From an uncultured Pelagibacteraceae bacterium (lineage in GTDB: Bacteria; Pseudomonadota; Alphaproteobacteria; Pelagibacterales; Pelagibacteraceae), in assembly GCA_902587315.1 (NCBI GenBank), contig CACIKW010000001.1, positions 155,844 to 219,843 of the forward strand: a stretch of 64,000 nucleotides of DNA, in the 5' to 3' direction. Shown one piece after another: positions 28,398 to 38,358 of the stretch; the stretch's first letter is position 1; each line of letters starts with the position of its first letter. The notes beneath the pieces are model-generated. The model worked only from the letters and a program-made list of their open reading frames with translations. It made no database searches and was not told where the DNA came from. The translations under genes and the position numbers were made by a program.

Positions 28398-29828
28398 TTG
28401 AATTTAGCTATTTGGGATATTGAGTCATCAAATGCCAACACAGATTTTGGAAGTATTATTGAAATAGGAGGTATCCTAGTTGATGAAAACTTTAAAGAAA
28501 AAGATAGATTTAATTTAAGATGTAGACTTCCTGAAGGTGAAATCCCTCAAGCAATGGCATTAATTGTAAATAAAACTGGAGTAGATTTACTAACCAAAGC
28601 TAATTTAAGCCACTACCAAATGCTTGAAGAAGTAGAAAAAATTTTTAAGAAATGGAGTCCAGCAATTTTTTTGGGATGGTCAAACATTGGTTTTGATGAT
28701 GAGATGATTAGAAAAGAATTCTTTAAGGGAATTAGATATCCATATATTACAAATTCTGCACCAAATAAAAGACATGATGGACTAAATATTGCCAGAGGTG
28801 CATTCGCTGTAGATAAAAGTATTTTTAAAACTGAAATAAACGAAAAAGGCAATGCAGTTATGAAACTGGAATCACTTGCTAGAATGAATGGCTTTGAGTC
28901 ATCAGGAGCCCATTCTGCTTTGTTTGATGCAGAACTGACAATGAAAATACTTCGTTTAATAAAAAAAAAACAACCGCAAACTTGGCAGAGTTTTTTTAAA
29001 ACTTCAAATAAACTTGATACTGAAACAATATTTAAAAAAGAAAAAATAATTACTTTAAACGAATATTTTTATGGAAAATCTAGATTATATTTATGTGCTC
29101 CACTACATCCAAGGCACTGTATGCATCCAATCTATCAGTGGGGACAAGCGATAGACCTAAGAGCTGATGTTGAGTCCTTATTAAACCTTTCTATAACCGA
29201 ACTTAAAAAAGAGATGAAAAAAACCCCAAAATTTTTAAGAACAATCAGATCTAACAAGGCTCCAATAATACTTGACCAAAGCTATGGCATTAAGGAAGAA
29301 CCATACAATTTAATAGATCCATTATTAATAAAAAAAAGAGCCGATTTAGTAAAGAATAATGAAAAGTTTGCACTGAATATAATGACAGCATTAAGAGAAA
29401 TTGCTGAAGAAAAGGAACAATCGACCTCACAAGAGGACATTCTGGCTGAAGAAAGCATCTACAAAAAATTTACGCCCAATAAAGACACAAATCTTTTTTC
29501 AGCTTGGCATTCAGCGTCATGGAAAGATAAACTTAGTATGCTGGATAAATTTGAGGATGAGAGACTAGTTGGTTTTGGGAAAAAAATTATTTATCAAGAA
29601 TCTCCAGAAACTCTTCCAAAAAATATTTTAAGAGAAATTCAAAGAGAAATTGCAAAAAGGATTTTGAGTGAGAAAAAAGAAAAATGGTGGACATGTAAAG
29701 AATTTTATTTTGAGTGCGACAATTTAAGAGACAAATATTCAAACGATAATGACGAAGGCAAATTAAAATTTCTCGACCAACTTAATAATTTTGTAATGTC
29801 AATAGAAAAAAAATATGAAAATTTATAG
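28398..29828 (+). CDS. sbcB: Exodeoxyribonuclease I-like (SbcB family), TTG start
   Basis: DEDDh exonuclease motifs (IWDIESSNANTDFGSIIEIGGI, GWSNIGFDDEMIRKEF, AHSALFDAELT) plus SbcB-like C-terminal region; AAGGAG upstream of TTG. Confidence 0.85.
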   Translation: MNLAIWDIESSNANTDFGSIIEIGGILVDENFKEKDRFNLRCRLPEGEIPQAMALIVNKTGVDLLTKANLSHYQMLEEVEKIFKKWSPAIFLGWSNIGFDDEMIRKEFFKGIRYPYITNSAPNKRHDGLNIARGAFAVDKSIFKTEINEKGNAVMKLESLARMNGFESSGAHSALFDAELTMKILRLIKKKQPQTWQSFFKTSNKLDTETIFKKEKIITLNEYFYGKSRLYLCAPLHPRHCMHPIYQWGQAIDLRADVESLLNLSITELKKEMKKTPKFLRTIRSNKAPIILDQSYGIKEEPYNLIDPLLIKKRADLVKNNEKFALNIMTALREIAEEKEQSTSQEDILAEESIYKKFTPNKDTNLFSAWHSASWKDKLSMLDKFEDERLVGFGKKIIYQESPETLPKNILREIQREIAKRILSEKKEKWWTCKEFYFECDNLRDKYSNDNDEGKLKFLDQLNNFVMSIEKKYENL

Positions 29829-29892
29829 TGTGGATAAAATAAATTAAATTTTTATTAGTTGATTTAATAATATAAATTTATATATAGATCGT

Positions 29893-30213
29893 ATGGCAAC
29901 AGTAAAAGTAACAGATGAAAGTTTTGATGCTGAAGTAGTTAAATCAAGCAAGCCGGTTGTAGTAGATTTTTGGGCAGAGTGGTGTGGACCATGTAAAATG
30001 ATTGGACCAATATTAGAAGAACTATCAAATGAGTTATCTGACAAGATCACAATTGCAAAACATAATATTGACGATGAACCTAATACACCAACAAAATTTG
30101 GAGTTAGAGGAATTCCCACAATGCTACTGTTTAAAGATGGAGAACTTAAATCAACTAAAGTTGGAGCAACAACCAAATCAAATCTTAAATCTTGGATTGA
30201 AGAAAATATCTAA
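29893..30213 (+). CDS. trxA: Thioredoxin
   Basis: VVDFWAEWCGPCKMIGPILEE; RGIPTMLLFKDG. Confidence 0.97.
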   Translation: MATVKVTDESFDAEVVKSSKPVVVDFWAEWCGPCKMIGPILEELSNELSDKITIAKHNIDDEPNTPTKFGVRGIPTMLLFKDGELKSTKVGATTKSNLKSWIEENI

Positions 30214-31481
30214 TTTAAATTTAAAAACTCTCCCGCAAGATACAATGAGCCAGTTATAAGAATTATGTCTCCATCTTGAAGCTTTAATGATTTTAAAGCT
30301 TTTTCTATTGAACTTTTATAATTAACTTTTTCAAAACCAGTAATCTTATTTTTTAAATCTATTCCTTTTATAGAATTAGGTTGATTTTGAATATCTACAG
30401 TTGTGATTGAATTAATTTTATACTTAAAATAATTAAAATATTCCTGATGTTCTTTATTTGACATCATGCCAACAATAATATGTTTATTTGAATGTATCGT
30501 ATCCAGGTAATCTGTTAATACCTTGGCACCCAAAGGATTATGTGATCCATCAACAAATAGCTTATTTTTTTTTACAATATTTTTTAGTTTTCCAGATTTT
30601 ATTTCTTGCAATCTACCAATGCTCTTAATTTTAGTTATTCCCTCTTTAATATGATTGTCTAATATATTTAATTCTTTAATATTTCTGAGTGTTGCAATAG
30701 CAGCTGATATATTTGACAACTGAAAATCACCTATAAGATTAGGCATAGGCAGTTTCAAACCTCCATATTCATCCTCATAATAGAAAAAATTATTTTCTCC
30801 CAAAGAATATGTATAAAGATCATTAAAAAATATTTTCTTAGAGTAGTTTGAATTAAGAGATTTTTTTATTTTTTCTAGAGTTTGTTTGTTAGGTTGATTA
30901 GACACAATTATTTTAGATTTAAGCAATTTAGATGTTTTTTCAAAGATAATTTTATCTACAGTTCTTTCGTTATATGGTAGCCAATCTGTATGATCAAGTC
31001 CTATAGCGGTCACTATTGATGCAAAATTTTGTTCAATAATATTTGTAGCGTCAAATCTATGAAATAGACCGGATTCAATAACATTAATATTTTTGTTGTA
31101 TTTTTTTGCACCATAAAAAAACGCAGCAGTTAAAATTTCAAAATATGTAATCTGATCTCCATCATTTATTTCTTCTACTTCAGACAAAATTTTGAATAAT
31201 TCGTCATCTTTAATTTCTTTATTGTTATATACAAATCTTTCATTAATTTTTTTAATATGGGGACTTGTATAAATATTAGATTTTATCCCAGCTGCAGTTA
31301 GTATCGCTCGTATCGTTTGAATAGTAGAATTTTTTCCATTTGTTCCCACAACCGATATTGATTTTAAGTCTTTTTGGGGATTGCCTAATTTTTTACACAG
31401 CTTTTTTATTCTGCTCAAACTAAGGTCAATTTCTTTAGGATGCAGTTTTTGCAAACGGTTCAATATTTTCTGAAGTTTCAT
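30210..31481 (-). CDS. folC: Folylpolyglutamate/dihydrofolate synthase
   Basis: HPKEIDLSLSRIKKL, VVGTNGKNSTIQTIRAIL, VDGSHNPLGAKVL. Confidence 0.94.
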   Translation of the reverse strand: MKLQKILNRLQKLHPKEIDLSLSRIKKLCKKLGNPQKDLKSISVVGTNGKNSTIQTIRAILTAAGIKSNIYTSPHIKKINERFVYNNKEIKDDELFKILSEVEEINDGDQITYFEILTAAFFYGAKKYNKNINVIESGLFHRFDATNIIEQNFASIVTAIGLDHTDWLPYNERTVDKIIFEKTSKLLKSKIIVSNQPNKQTLEKIKKSLNSNYSKKIFFNDLYTYSLGENNFFYYEDEYGGLKLPMPNLIGDFQLSNISAAIATLRNIKELNILDNHIKEGITKIKSIGRLQEIKSGKLKNIVKKNKLFVDGSHNPLGAKVLTDYLDTIHSNKHIIVGMMSNKEHQEYFNYFKYKINSITTVDIQNQPNSIKGIDLKNKITGFEKVNYKSSIEKALKSLKLQDGDIILITGSLYLAGEFLNLN

Positions 31482-32367
31482 TTTTTATTTCAGAATTTAT
31501 CTCAGTATTTTTCTTAAGCAATATCGATAAAAGTTTTCCGATTTGATTTTTTAATTCTTTTCTATGTACTACTCTATCTACAAAGCCATGTTTTTCTACA
31601 AATTCTGCAGTTTGAAAATCAGGACTTAATTCCTCTTTAACTGTGGCTTGTATAACTCTTTTTCCTGCGAATGCGATTAAACAACCCGGTTCAGCTAGAT
31701 GAATATCTCCAAGCATAGCAAAGGAGGCAGTTATTCCACCTGCTGTTGGATCTGTAAAACAAACTATATATGGAAGGTTATTTTTTTTTAATTCATTTAT
31801 TGCAAGTGTCGTTCGCGTCATATTTGCAAGTGCAATAGGTGACTCAAACATTCTTTGACCACCTCCACAAGGAAAAAATATATAAGGTGTTTTATTGTCA
31901 ATTGCATGCTGGACTCCATAAATTATGGCTTCGCCTTCCGCAGCGCCAACTGATCCACCTATAAACTCAAAATTTATTGCACCAGCAGTAATTTCTATAT
32001 TATTTATTTTTCCTTTTGCTATTTCAACTGCACAATTCTGATTTGTTTTTATTCTAGCTGCTTTTAGTCTTTCCTTATAAGATTTTGTGTCAACCCATTT
32101 TAAAGGATCTTCAGAGGGAATCGGAGTTTCTAATATTTGATAATTGTTTTTTCCAAAGAAAATATCAAATCTTTGTTTGCAACTTATTCTGTGATGTTTG
32201 CCACATGAATTACAAACCCATAAATTTTCTTCTAAGTCCTTTTTTAGCACCGGACCTTTACAGCAGCTTGTCCAATCTGAATTTTCTATATCTTTTTTTG
32301 AAGGTCTTTTTTTTAAAACCTTCTTAATTTTTTCACCAAATTTAATTGCCTTTGTTAGCCAATTCAT
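31435..32367 (-). CDS. accD: Acetyl-CoA carboxylase carboxyltransferase subunit beta
   Basis: Zn finger CCKGPVLKKDLEENLWVCNSCGKHHRI; PCGGGQRMFES; PTAGGITASFAMLGDIHLAEPGCLIAFAGKRVI. Confidence 0.96.
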   Translation of the reverse strand: MNWLTKAIKFGEKIKKVLKKRPSKKDIENSDWTSCCKGPVLKKDLEENLWVCNSCGKHHRISCKQRFDIFFGKNNYQILETPIPSEDPLKWVDTKSYKERLKAARIKTNQNCAVEIAKGKINNIEITAGAINFEFIGGSVGAAEGEAIIYGVQHAIDNKTPYIFFPCGGGQRMFESPIALANMTRTTLAINELKKNNLPYIVCFTDPTAGGITASFAMLGDIHLAEPGCLIAFAGKRVIQATVKEELSPDFQTAEFVEKHGFVDRVVHRKELKNQIGKLLSILLKKNTEINSEIKNETSENIEPFAKTAS

Positions 32368-33167
32368 AATATTTTACGTTTTAACTTTTTTACCATTTTG
32401 ACTACATTTGTGACAGGATTTTGTCTTCTATTTACACTTTTAGTAATTTCACCACAAATTGCACTACCCACAACTAGACCATCAGCAGATTTTAGCTCAG
32501 AAATTGTTTTTTCGGTAATTCCAAAACCTATGACACAATTCTTATTTTTATTAATTTTTTTTATTTTTTTATAATTTTTTAATATCTCCTTTGAGGAAAT
32601 TTTTAATTTACCTCCAGTTGTTGATAGCATGCTTATATAATAGATCATTTTATGAGAGTCTTTTACAATTTTTTTCATTCTTGTTTTTGACGTAGTAGGA
32701 GAAATTAATTGTACAAACTCAATAGACTTTTTCCTGCATTTTTTAGCAAATTTTTTATTTTCTGGATACGGTAAATCAACCACTATAATACCATCTACGC
32801 CAACCTTTTTGCATTTTAGAATAAATTTTTTTTCTCCATATTGAAGAATCATATTATAATATCCCATTAAAATCACTGGTTTAGATTTTTTACTTTTTTT
32901 AAATTTTTTTACTATATGAAAGACATCATTAATTTTTATTCCATTCTTTAAAGCACGATAAGAGCTGGTTTGTATTTGACCTCCATCCGCAATTGGAGTG
33001 TTGTGAGGAAATCCAACTTCACAAATATCAACATCTTTTGATATTGATTCTAAAATTTTTAAAGATTTTTTTTTAGTGTTGTCTCCTGCCACGGTGTAAG
33101 TAAGTAAGGCTGGTCTTTTTTCTTTTTTTGCATTTTTAAAAGCAAGACTAATAGGTGATAAATTCAT
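32364..33167 (-). CDS. trpA: Tryptophan synthase alpha subunit
   Basis: ICEVGFPHNTPIADGGQIQ; VILMGYYNMILQYG; upstream neighbour trpB. Confidence 0.95.
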   Translation of the reverse strand: MNLSPISLAFKNAKKEKRPALLTYTVAGDNTKKKSLKILESISKDVDICEVGFPHNTPIADGGQIQTSSYRALKNGIKINDVFHIVKKFKKSKKSKPVILMGYYNMILQYGEKKFILKCKKVGVDGIIVVDLPYPENKKFAKKCRKKSIEFVQLISPTTSKTRMKKIVKDSHKMIYYISMLSTTGGKLKISSKEILKNYKKIKKINKNKNCVIGFGITEKTISELKSADGLVVGSAICGEITKSVNRRQNPVTNVVKMVKKLKRKIL

Positions 33168-34396
33168 ATTTTTCCCAATCTCTCTTTTAAAATATCCCTA
33201 TCTTTTTTTGCATCTCCACAAGAGTTAACAATAATTATTGTGTCGTTTTTTAGTTTAGGGGCAATTTTTATTGCTTCCGCAAAAGCATGACATGGTTCTA
33301 AGCTTGGATTTAATTTTTCGTATTTTGTTACCAATTTGTATGCTTTCAAAGCTTCCTCATCAGTAGCAAATGTATATCTTGCCCTTTTGCTATCTTTTAA
33401 AAAACAGTGCATTGGACTTACACCTGGATAATCCAATCCTGCGCTAACCGATTCTGTTTCATTAATTTGACCTTCTTTATTTTGACACACATATGAAGCA
33501 GCACCGTGTAAAATACCTATGCTGGCTCCTTTGCTTAATGGTGCAGCATGTAGTTTAGATTTTTTTGGGCCACCCGCTTCGACACCAATTAGCTCAATAT
33601 GATTTTTATTATAGTCAATAAATTCACTCCAAAAACCATATGCAGAACTACCACCTCCAACACAATTTATTAATTTTATTTTTTTTGGAATTTTTTTAAA
33701 TTCATATTTTAATTGAATTTTTAATTCTCTAGATATTTGAGAAGTGCTCCAACCACAGATTTTCACAAATATGTTTGGGCCGACAGTGGACCCAACACAC
33801 ATATGTGTTGTATCACAATTTGAAACCCAGTGCCTCATACACTCACTCACGGCATCTACCAATGTTTGACTTCCTGTATAAACTGGTACTATTTCAGCGC
33901 CATTTTTCTTCATAGCATCACAATTTGGTTTTTGCCTTTTAATGTCTTTTGCACCCATAAATATTTTACACTTTAGACCAAATTTTTTTGCAGCCATGCT
34001 TAGCATTTTTCCAGCATAGCCTGCTCCGGTATCACCTACTATAAATTTTTTTCCTGCTTTTTTTGCAATTAGACAATGAACAGTAGCATTGTAAATTTTA
34101 TGTGCCCCTCCATTCGCGTCTGATACAACTTTTGCCCAAATTTGGGCACCATTAAGATGGTTAGTTAATTTATCCAGTTTAACGAATCTAGTTGGAGAGC
34201 CAACCCAGTTTTTAAAATATTTATCTCTTTCTTTTAAAAAATTTTTGCTATTTCTCAATTTTGAAAATAAAACTTCAAGATCTTCTACAGGTCTCTTTAA
34301 AGTTTCTGGAATGAAATTTCCTCCGAATTTACCTCCCCAAAAACCATTATTGTCATGTTGGTCAATTAAAGGAATTTTTTTTTTAATTTTTATCAT
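33164..34396 (-). CDS. trpB: Tryptophan synthase beta subunit
   Basis: GGKFGGNFIPETL, GAHKIYNA, CVGGGSSAYGFWSEF. Confidence 0.96.
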   Translation of the reverse strand: MIKIKKKIPLIDQHDNNGFWGGKFGGNFIPETLKRPVEDLEVLFSKLRNSKNFLKERDKYFKNWVGSPTRFVKLDKLTNHLNGAQIWAKVVSDANGGAHKIYNATVHCLIAKKAGKKFIVGDTGAGYAGKMLSMAAKKFGLKCKIFMGAKDIKRQKPNCDAMKKNGAEIVPVYTGSQTLVDAVSECMRHWVSNCDTTHMCVGSTVGPNIFVKICGWSTSQISRELKIQLKYEFKKIPKKIKLINCVGGGSSAYGFWSEFIDYNKNHIELIGVEAGGPKKSKLHAAPLSKGASIGILHGAASYVCQNKEGQINETESVSAGLDYPGVSPMHCFLKDSKRARYTFATDEEALKAYKLVTKYEKLNPSLEPCHAFAEAIKIAPKLKNDTIIIVNSCGDAKKDRDILKERLGKI

Positions 34397-35006
34397 TTAA
34401 TTTTTTTAGGTTAACTAAAAAAGTATTTATTTTATTTAAATCTTTTTTACCTGAAGTTTCTAAACTTCCAGACAAATCAATAATATCTGTTATTTTTTTG
34501 TAATTTTCAAGTTTCTCATTATATTTTATATTTCCCGCAAGCATTTTATTTATCGATTGGGGTAAATTTTTTATTAAAGATCTATCAAACCCCATAGATC
34601 TTTCATATCCCTTGCTGTCGAATAAAATTATATCTGAAATTGAGACGTATTTTTTATATTTTTTTACATCGTTTTTATCTTCTATAGTTAATGCAGTTAT
34701 TATTTTTTTATTATATTTTTCTTTTATTTTTTTAGTTTCGTTTGGTTCCACATCATACAATTGATAATAATCAAACTTAAGATATTTAATTTTTTCTAAA
34801 AAAATATTATTAGGTTTAACTAGAACTGCTACAAAATTGGTATTTTTTTTATTTCTATTAATTAGTTTCTTTAAGTTGTTAAATTTTAAATTTCTTTTTG
34901 ATTTTAAATAATTACATATAAATCCAATATACTTAGGTGGATTTTTATGATTAATGATATAATTTAGAGTTATAGAGTCTTTAACTCCACAAATTTTAGC
35001 ATCCAT
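34383..35006 (-). CDS. trpF: Phosphoribosylanthranilate isomerase
   Basis: AKICGVKD N-terminus, LAGNIKYNEKLE, IIDLSGSLETSGKKD; operon with trpBA. Confidence 0.92.
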   Translation of the reverse strand: MDAKICGVKDSITLNYIINHKNPPKYIGFICNYLKSKRNLKFNNLKKLINRNKKNTNFVAVLVKPNNIFLEKIKYLKFDYYQLYDVEPNETKKIKEKYNKKIITALTIEDKNDVKKYKKYVSISDIILFDSKGYERSMGFDRSLIKNLPQSINKMLAGNIKYNEKLENYKKITDIIDLSGSLETSGKKDLNKINTFLVNLKKLNDKN

Positions 35007-35689
35007 TATTTTTTCAGATTATTAATTAAATTTTTTAAATTTATCTTAATATTTCCTTGTGTAATAGATCTTCCAATTACTATTCCTGTAGCGCCATTAT
35101 TAAAAGCTTCTTTGGGACTTGTAACTCTTTTTTGATCTTGAATATTATTTCTTTCAAGCCTAATTCCAGGTGTAATTATATCCATTCTCTTGCACACATT
35201 TTTTAACAATTTAGCTTCTTGAGGGGAACAGATTACTCCATCTAATTTAGCCGATTTAGCTAATTTAGCCAACTGTACCACAATTTTTTTTAAATTTTTG
35301 GTGTATCCAATTTTTTTTAAATCATTATTATCTAAACTTGTTAAAGTTGTAACTCCAAGAATTTTAATTTTACCTGACACACTTTTTATTGCTTTAAGCA
35401 TTTTTAGTCCCCCGCCTATATGCACAGATAGATAATTTATATTTTTTAGATCTTTTATTGATTTTACTGCTGATTTGCATGTATTGGGTATGTCTAGTAA
35501 TTTTAAATCAAGAAAAATATTTTTTTTTTTTAGTTTAGAAATATACATCCTTCCTTTTTTTGAGTTCCAAAATTCTAAACCAAATTTATAAGCAATCCTT
35601 AATTTTTTCGTTTTTGTATTGTTGATTATTTTATTTACTTTCGAAATTTTTCTTGTGTCACATGCGATAAAAATTTTTTTATTATTCAT
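35006..35689 (-). CDS. pyrF: Orotidine 5'-phosphate decarboxylase
   Basis: IFLDLKLLDIPNTCKSAVKSI; GVICSPQEAKLLK; ITPGIRL; GIVIGRSITQG. Confidence 0.94.
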   Translation of the reverse strand: MNNKKIFIACDTRKISKVNKIINNTKTKKLRIAYKFGLEFWNSKKGRMYISKLKKKNIFLDLKLLDIPNTCKSAVKSIKDLKNINYLSVHIGGGLKMLKAIKSVSGKIKILGVTTLTSLDNNDLKKIGYTKNLKKIVVQLAKLAKSAKLDGVICSPQEAKLLKNVCKRMDIITPGIRLERNNIQDQKRVTSPKEAFNNGATGIVIGRSITQGNIKINLKNLINNLKK

Positions 35690-35969
35690 TATTTATTTTT
35701 TTAAATAATTCTTTAGTCATTTTGAAGTGTAAATTTTTTTTTTTTGGAATTTGTAACCGTTCTCCTGTTCTAGGATTTCTTGCTGCTCTTTCGTTTTGTA
35801 TTCTTGTTGACCAAATAGCAAATCCTCTTAATTCTATTCTTTTATTTGATTTTAAAGCTATCTTAATTTCTTCAAAAAAAATGTCTGTGAGTTTTTCTAG
35901 GTCTTTCTTCAAAAAATTAGGGTAATTATCTGCTAACTTTTTGATTAGTTTTGATTTAACTATACCCAA
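35682..35969 (-). CDS. ihfB: Integration host factor beta / HU-family DNA-binding protein
   Basis: ELRGFAIWSTRIQNERAARNPRTGERLQIPKKK; next to rpsA as in alphaproteobacteria. Confidence 0.92.
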   Translation of the reverse strand: MGIVKSKLIKKLADNYPNFLKKDLEKLTDIFFEEIKIALKSNKRIELRGFAIWSTRIQNERAARNPRTGERLQIPKKKNLHFKMTKELFKKINNE

Positions 35970-35971
35970 TT

Positions 35972-37708
35972 TTACTCTTTTTTAATTTTATTATTTTTTT
36001 TACCCAATTTTTCAGAAAGAGATGAAAATGGAAGGTTTTTTCCTGAAAGAGGTGAACTAAATTTTGTTACTGCCTCTTTGTTTTGTAGCTCTTCCAAAAG
36101 TTTTATGCTCAGAGTTACCTTTCTTTTTGAGAAATCTAATTCAGATATAGCAACATCAATTCTTTCACCACCAACAAATCTTGATGGTCTTGCGTCTGCA
36201 ATATTAATTGCTATTTGAGACTTTTTTATTAAAAATTCCAATTTACATCCTTCTGGCTTAACTAATAATCCTTTGTTATTCGACGATATAATTTGTACAG
36301 TTAAAACATCTTTAACTTTTTTATTTTTAAACCAATCAAATGGGTCCTCTTGTAGTTGCTTAAGTCCAACACGTACTTTTTGTTGGTCTTTTTTAACTTC
36401 TAACAATTTTACAGCTATTTTATCACCTTTTTTAAATTTTTTTAATTCTTCTTCTCCATTATTTGTGTAACTCAGATCATTACAATGCAGAAAACTTTCA
36501 ATTTCAAAATCATTCAATTTAACATAAATAGCATAATCATTCATGCTGCTAATTTCTCCTTTTACTTCACTGTTTATTGGATGTTTATTTAAGAGTGCGT
36601 CGTAAGGATTTTCTTTAGTTAATCTATATGAAATTGAAACTCTTCTTTTCTCTTTGTCAATTTCCGTAATTATACAATCAATTTCATCTCCTACTTTAAA
36701 ATATTTTTTGGCAGATGGATTTTTTTTATTCCAGCTGATTTCCGAAGCATGTAATAAACTAGATAGGCCAGGTTCTAATTCACAAAAGGCCCCGTAATCC
36801 ATTAATTTTACTACTTTAACTTTGTATTTTTTATTTAATTCATAATTTGATATATGTTCAAAAGGATCCGGAGACAGTTGTTTTATTGAGCAGCTTACCT
36901 GTAGTTTTTCTTTATCAACACCTATAACCAATAAATTATGTTTATCTCCAACATTAAATATTTCTTCTGGATGATTAACTCTTGTATAACTAATTTCTTG
37001 TAAGTGAACCAAAACATCAAGCTCAGAATTAACATCAAAAAAACATCCGAAAGAACTATAGCCTTTGACTACTGCATTTTTGATTATATCACCAACTTTA
37101 TATTTGTTTACAATTATTGCTTTATCTGCTTTTTTATGTTCATTAATAATTTGTTTTCTTGATACGCAAGCGTTACCTCTTATCTTATCAAGTTTTATAA
37201 GTGCAAATTTTTGCGGTTCATTCATCAGGTGAGATATGTCTTTTATTGGTTTGTCCGATATTTGTGATCCAGGGCAAAAAAGTAACGATCCGGAATCCAG
37301 ATGTTCTACAATAACTCCACCTTTGCATTTTGAGGTGATTTTTCCTATAATTGGCTCTTGGTTTTCATAGGCTTTAACCAATACATCCCAACCTTTTATT
37401 TTTTGTGCTTTTTGTGCAGATACAACAACATTTCCGTTTTTATCTTCTATTTTTTCTAAATAAACCTGAATCTTTTCTCCAAGACTAATTTTTTTTTCTA
37501 AACCTATTGATTTAAGCTCATTAATGTCAACAATTGGTTCAGATTTTAAACCATCAACAAATAACAAAACAAATTTTTCTGTAATTTTAGATATTTTTCC
37601 TTCAATTATTTTTCCTTCAGTAACATTTTTTGACTTAGACAGCTGACCACTTAATAATTTTTCAAATTCTTTGTGTTTAGAATTATTTAAATCTTTATAT
37701 ATATCCAT
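35972..37708 (-). CDS. rpsA: 30S ribosomal protein S1
   Basis: Multiple S1 repeats (e.g. KYKVKVVKLMDYGAFCELEPGLSSLLHASEISW); between cmk and ihfB. Confidence 0.95.
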   Translation of the reverse strand: MDIYKDLNNSKHKEFEKLLSGQLSKSKNVTEGKIIEGKISKITEKFVLLFVDGLKSEPIVDINELKSIGLEKKISLGEKIQVYLEKIEDKNGNVVVSAQKAQKIKGWDVLVKAYENQEPIIGKITSKCKGGVIVEHLDSGSLLFCPGSQISDKPIKDISHLMNEPQKFALIKLDKIRGNACVSRKQIINEHKKADKAIIVNKYKVGDIIKNAVVKGYSSFGCFFDVNSELDVLVHLQEISYTRVNHPEEIFNVGDKHNLLVIGVDKEKLQVSCSIKQLSPDPFEHISNYELNKKYKVKVVKLMDYGAFCELEPGLSSLLHASEISWNKKNPSAKKYFKVGDEIDCIITEIDKEKRRVSISYRLTKENPYDALLNKHPINSEVKGEISSMNDYAIYVKLNDFEIESFLHCNDLSYTNNGEEELKKFKKGDKIAVKLLEVKKDQQKVRVGLKQLQEDPFDWFKNKKVKDVLTVQIISSNNKGLLVKPEGCKLEFLIKKSQIAINIADARPSRFVGGERIDVAISELDFSKRKVTLSIKLLEELQNKEAVTKFSSPLSGKNLPFSSLSEKLGKKNNKIKKE

Positions 37709-38358
37709 TAACTTAACTTTTTATCCATTATTTTTTTTATTTTTAAAAAGCATGCTCTTTTAGATAACTTTGAGGAATTAATCAATACTTGATCTTTGGT
37801 ACGTTTCAAAGGCGAGTACTTTCTTTCGTAGTCACTTTTATCACGAAATTCAATGCTTTTTCGAACATTAGAATACGATATTTTATTATCGAATTTTTTT
37901 AATTCTAAATATCTCCTTTTAGCTCTTACATTTAGACTGGCATAAATAAAAAATTTAAACATAGCTTTTGGTAATATTTTAGTTGTTATATCTCTGCCAT
38001 CCAAACAACTTCCATCAAATTTTTTTGGAGGGCTATAAGCACACCTTATCTGAAATTGATGTACTAATTTTCTTATCTTAATTTGTTTAGCAATTTGAGA
38101 GGCAATTACTCCTATGTCTTCTGATAATAATTTTTTTTTTCTAAGATGAGAATTCTTTAAGTTCTTAATTTTTTTTTTTAAATAGATATATCCAAATTTT
38201 TTTGTATTTTTTATTTTTAAATAAGCAATATATCTATATATTTTTCCTGTATCCAGGTAATATAAATTGTAATGTTTAGAGATTAATTTTGCTTGAGTAC
38301 CTCCTCCTGAGGAGGCCTCACTATCTATTGCTACGGTTATAAATTTTTTTTTTTTCAA
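37708..38358 (-). CDS. cmk: Cytidylate kinase-like protein with non-canonical P-loop
   Basis: Position between aroA and rpsA; VAIDSEASSGGGTQAKLISKHYNLYYLDTGKIYR and SCLDGRDITTKILPKA match Cmk architecture. Confidence 0.85.
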   Translation of the reverse strand: MKKKKFITVAIDSEASSGGGTQAKLISKHYNLYYLDTGKIYRYIAYLKIKNTKKFGYIYLKKKIKNLKNSHLRKKKLLSEDIGVIASQIAKQIKIRKLVHQFQIRCAYSPPKKFDGSCLDGRDITTKILPKAMFKFFIYASLNVRAKRRYLELKKFDNKISYSNVRKSIEFRDKSDYERKYSPLKRTKDQVLINSSKLSKRACFLKIKKIMDKKLS

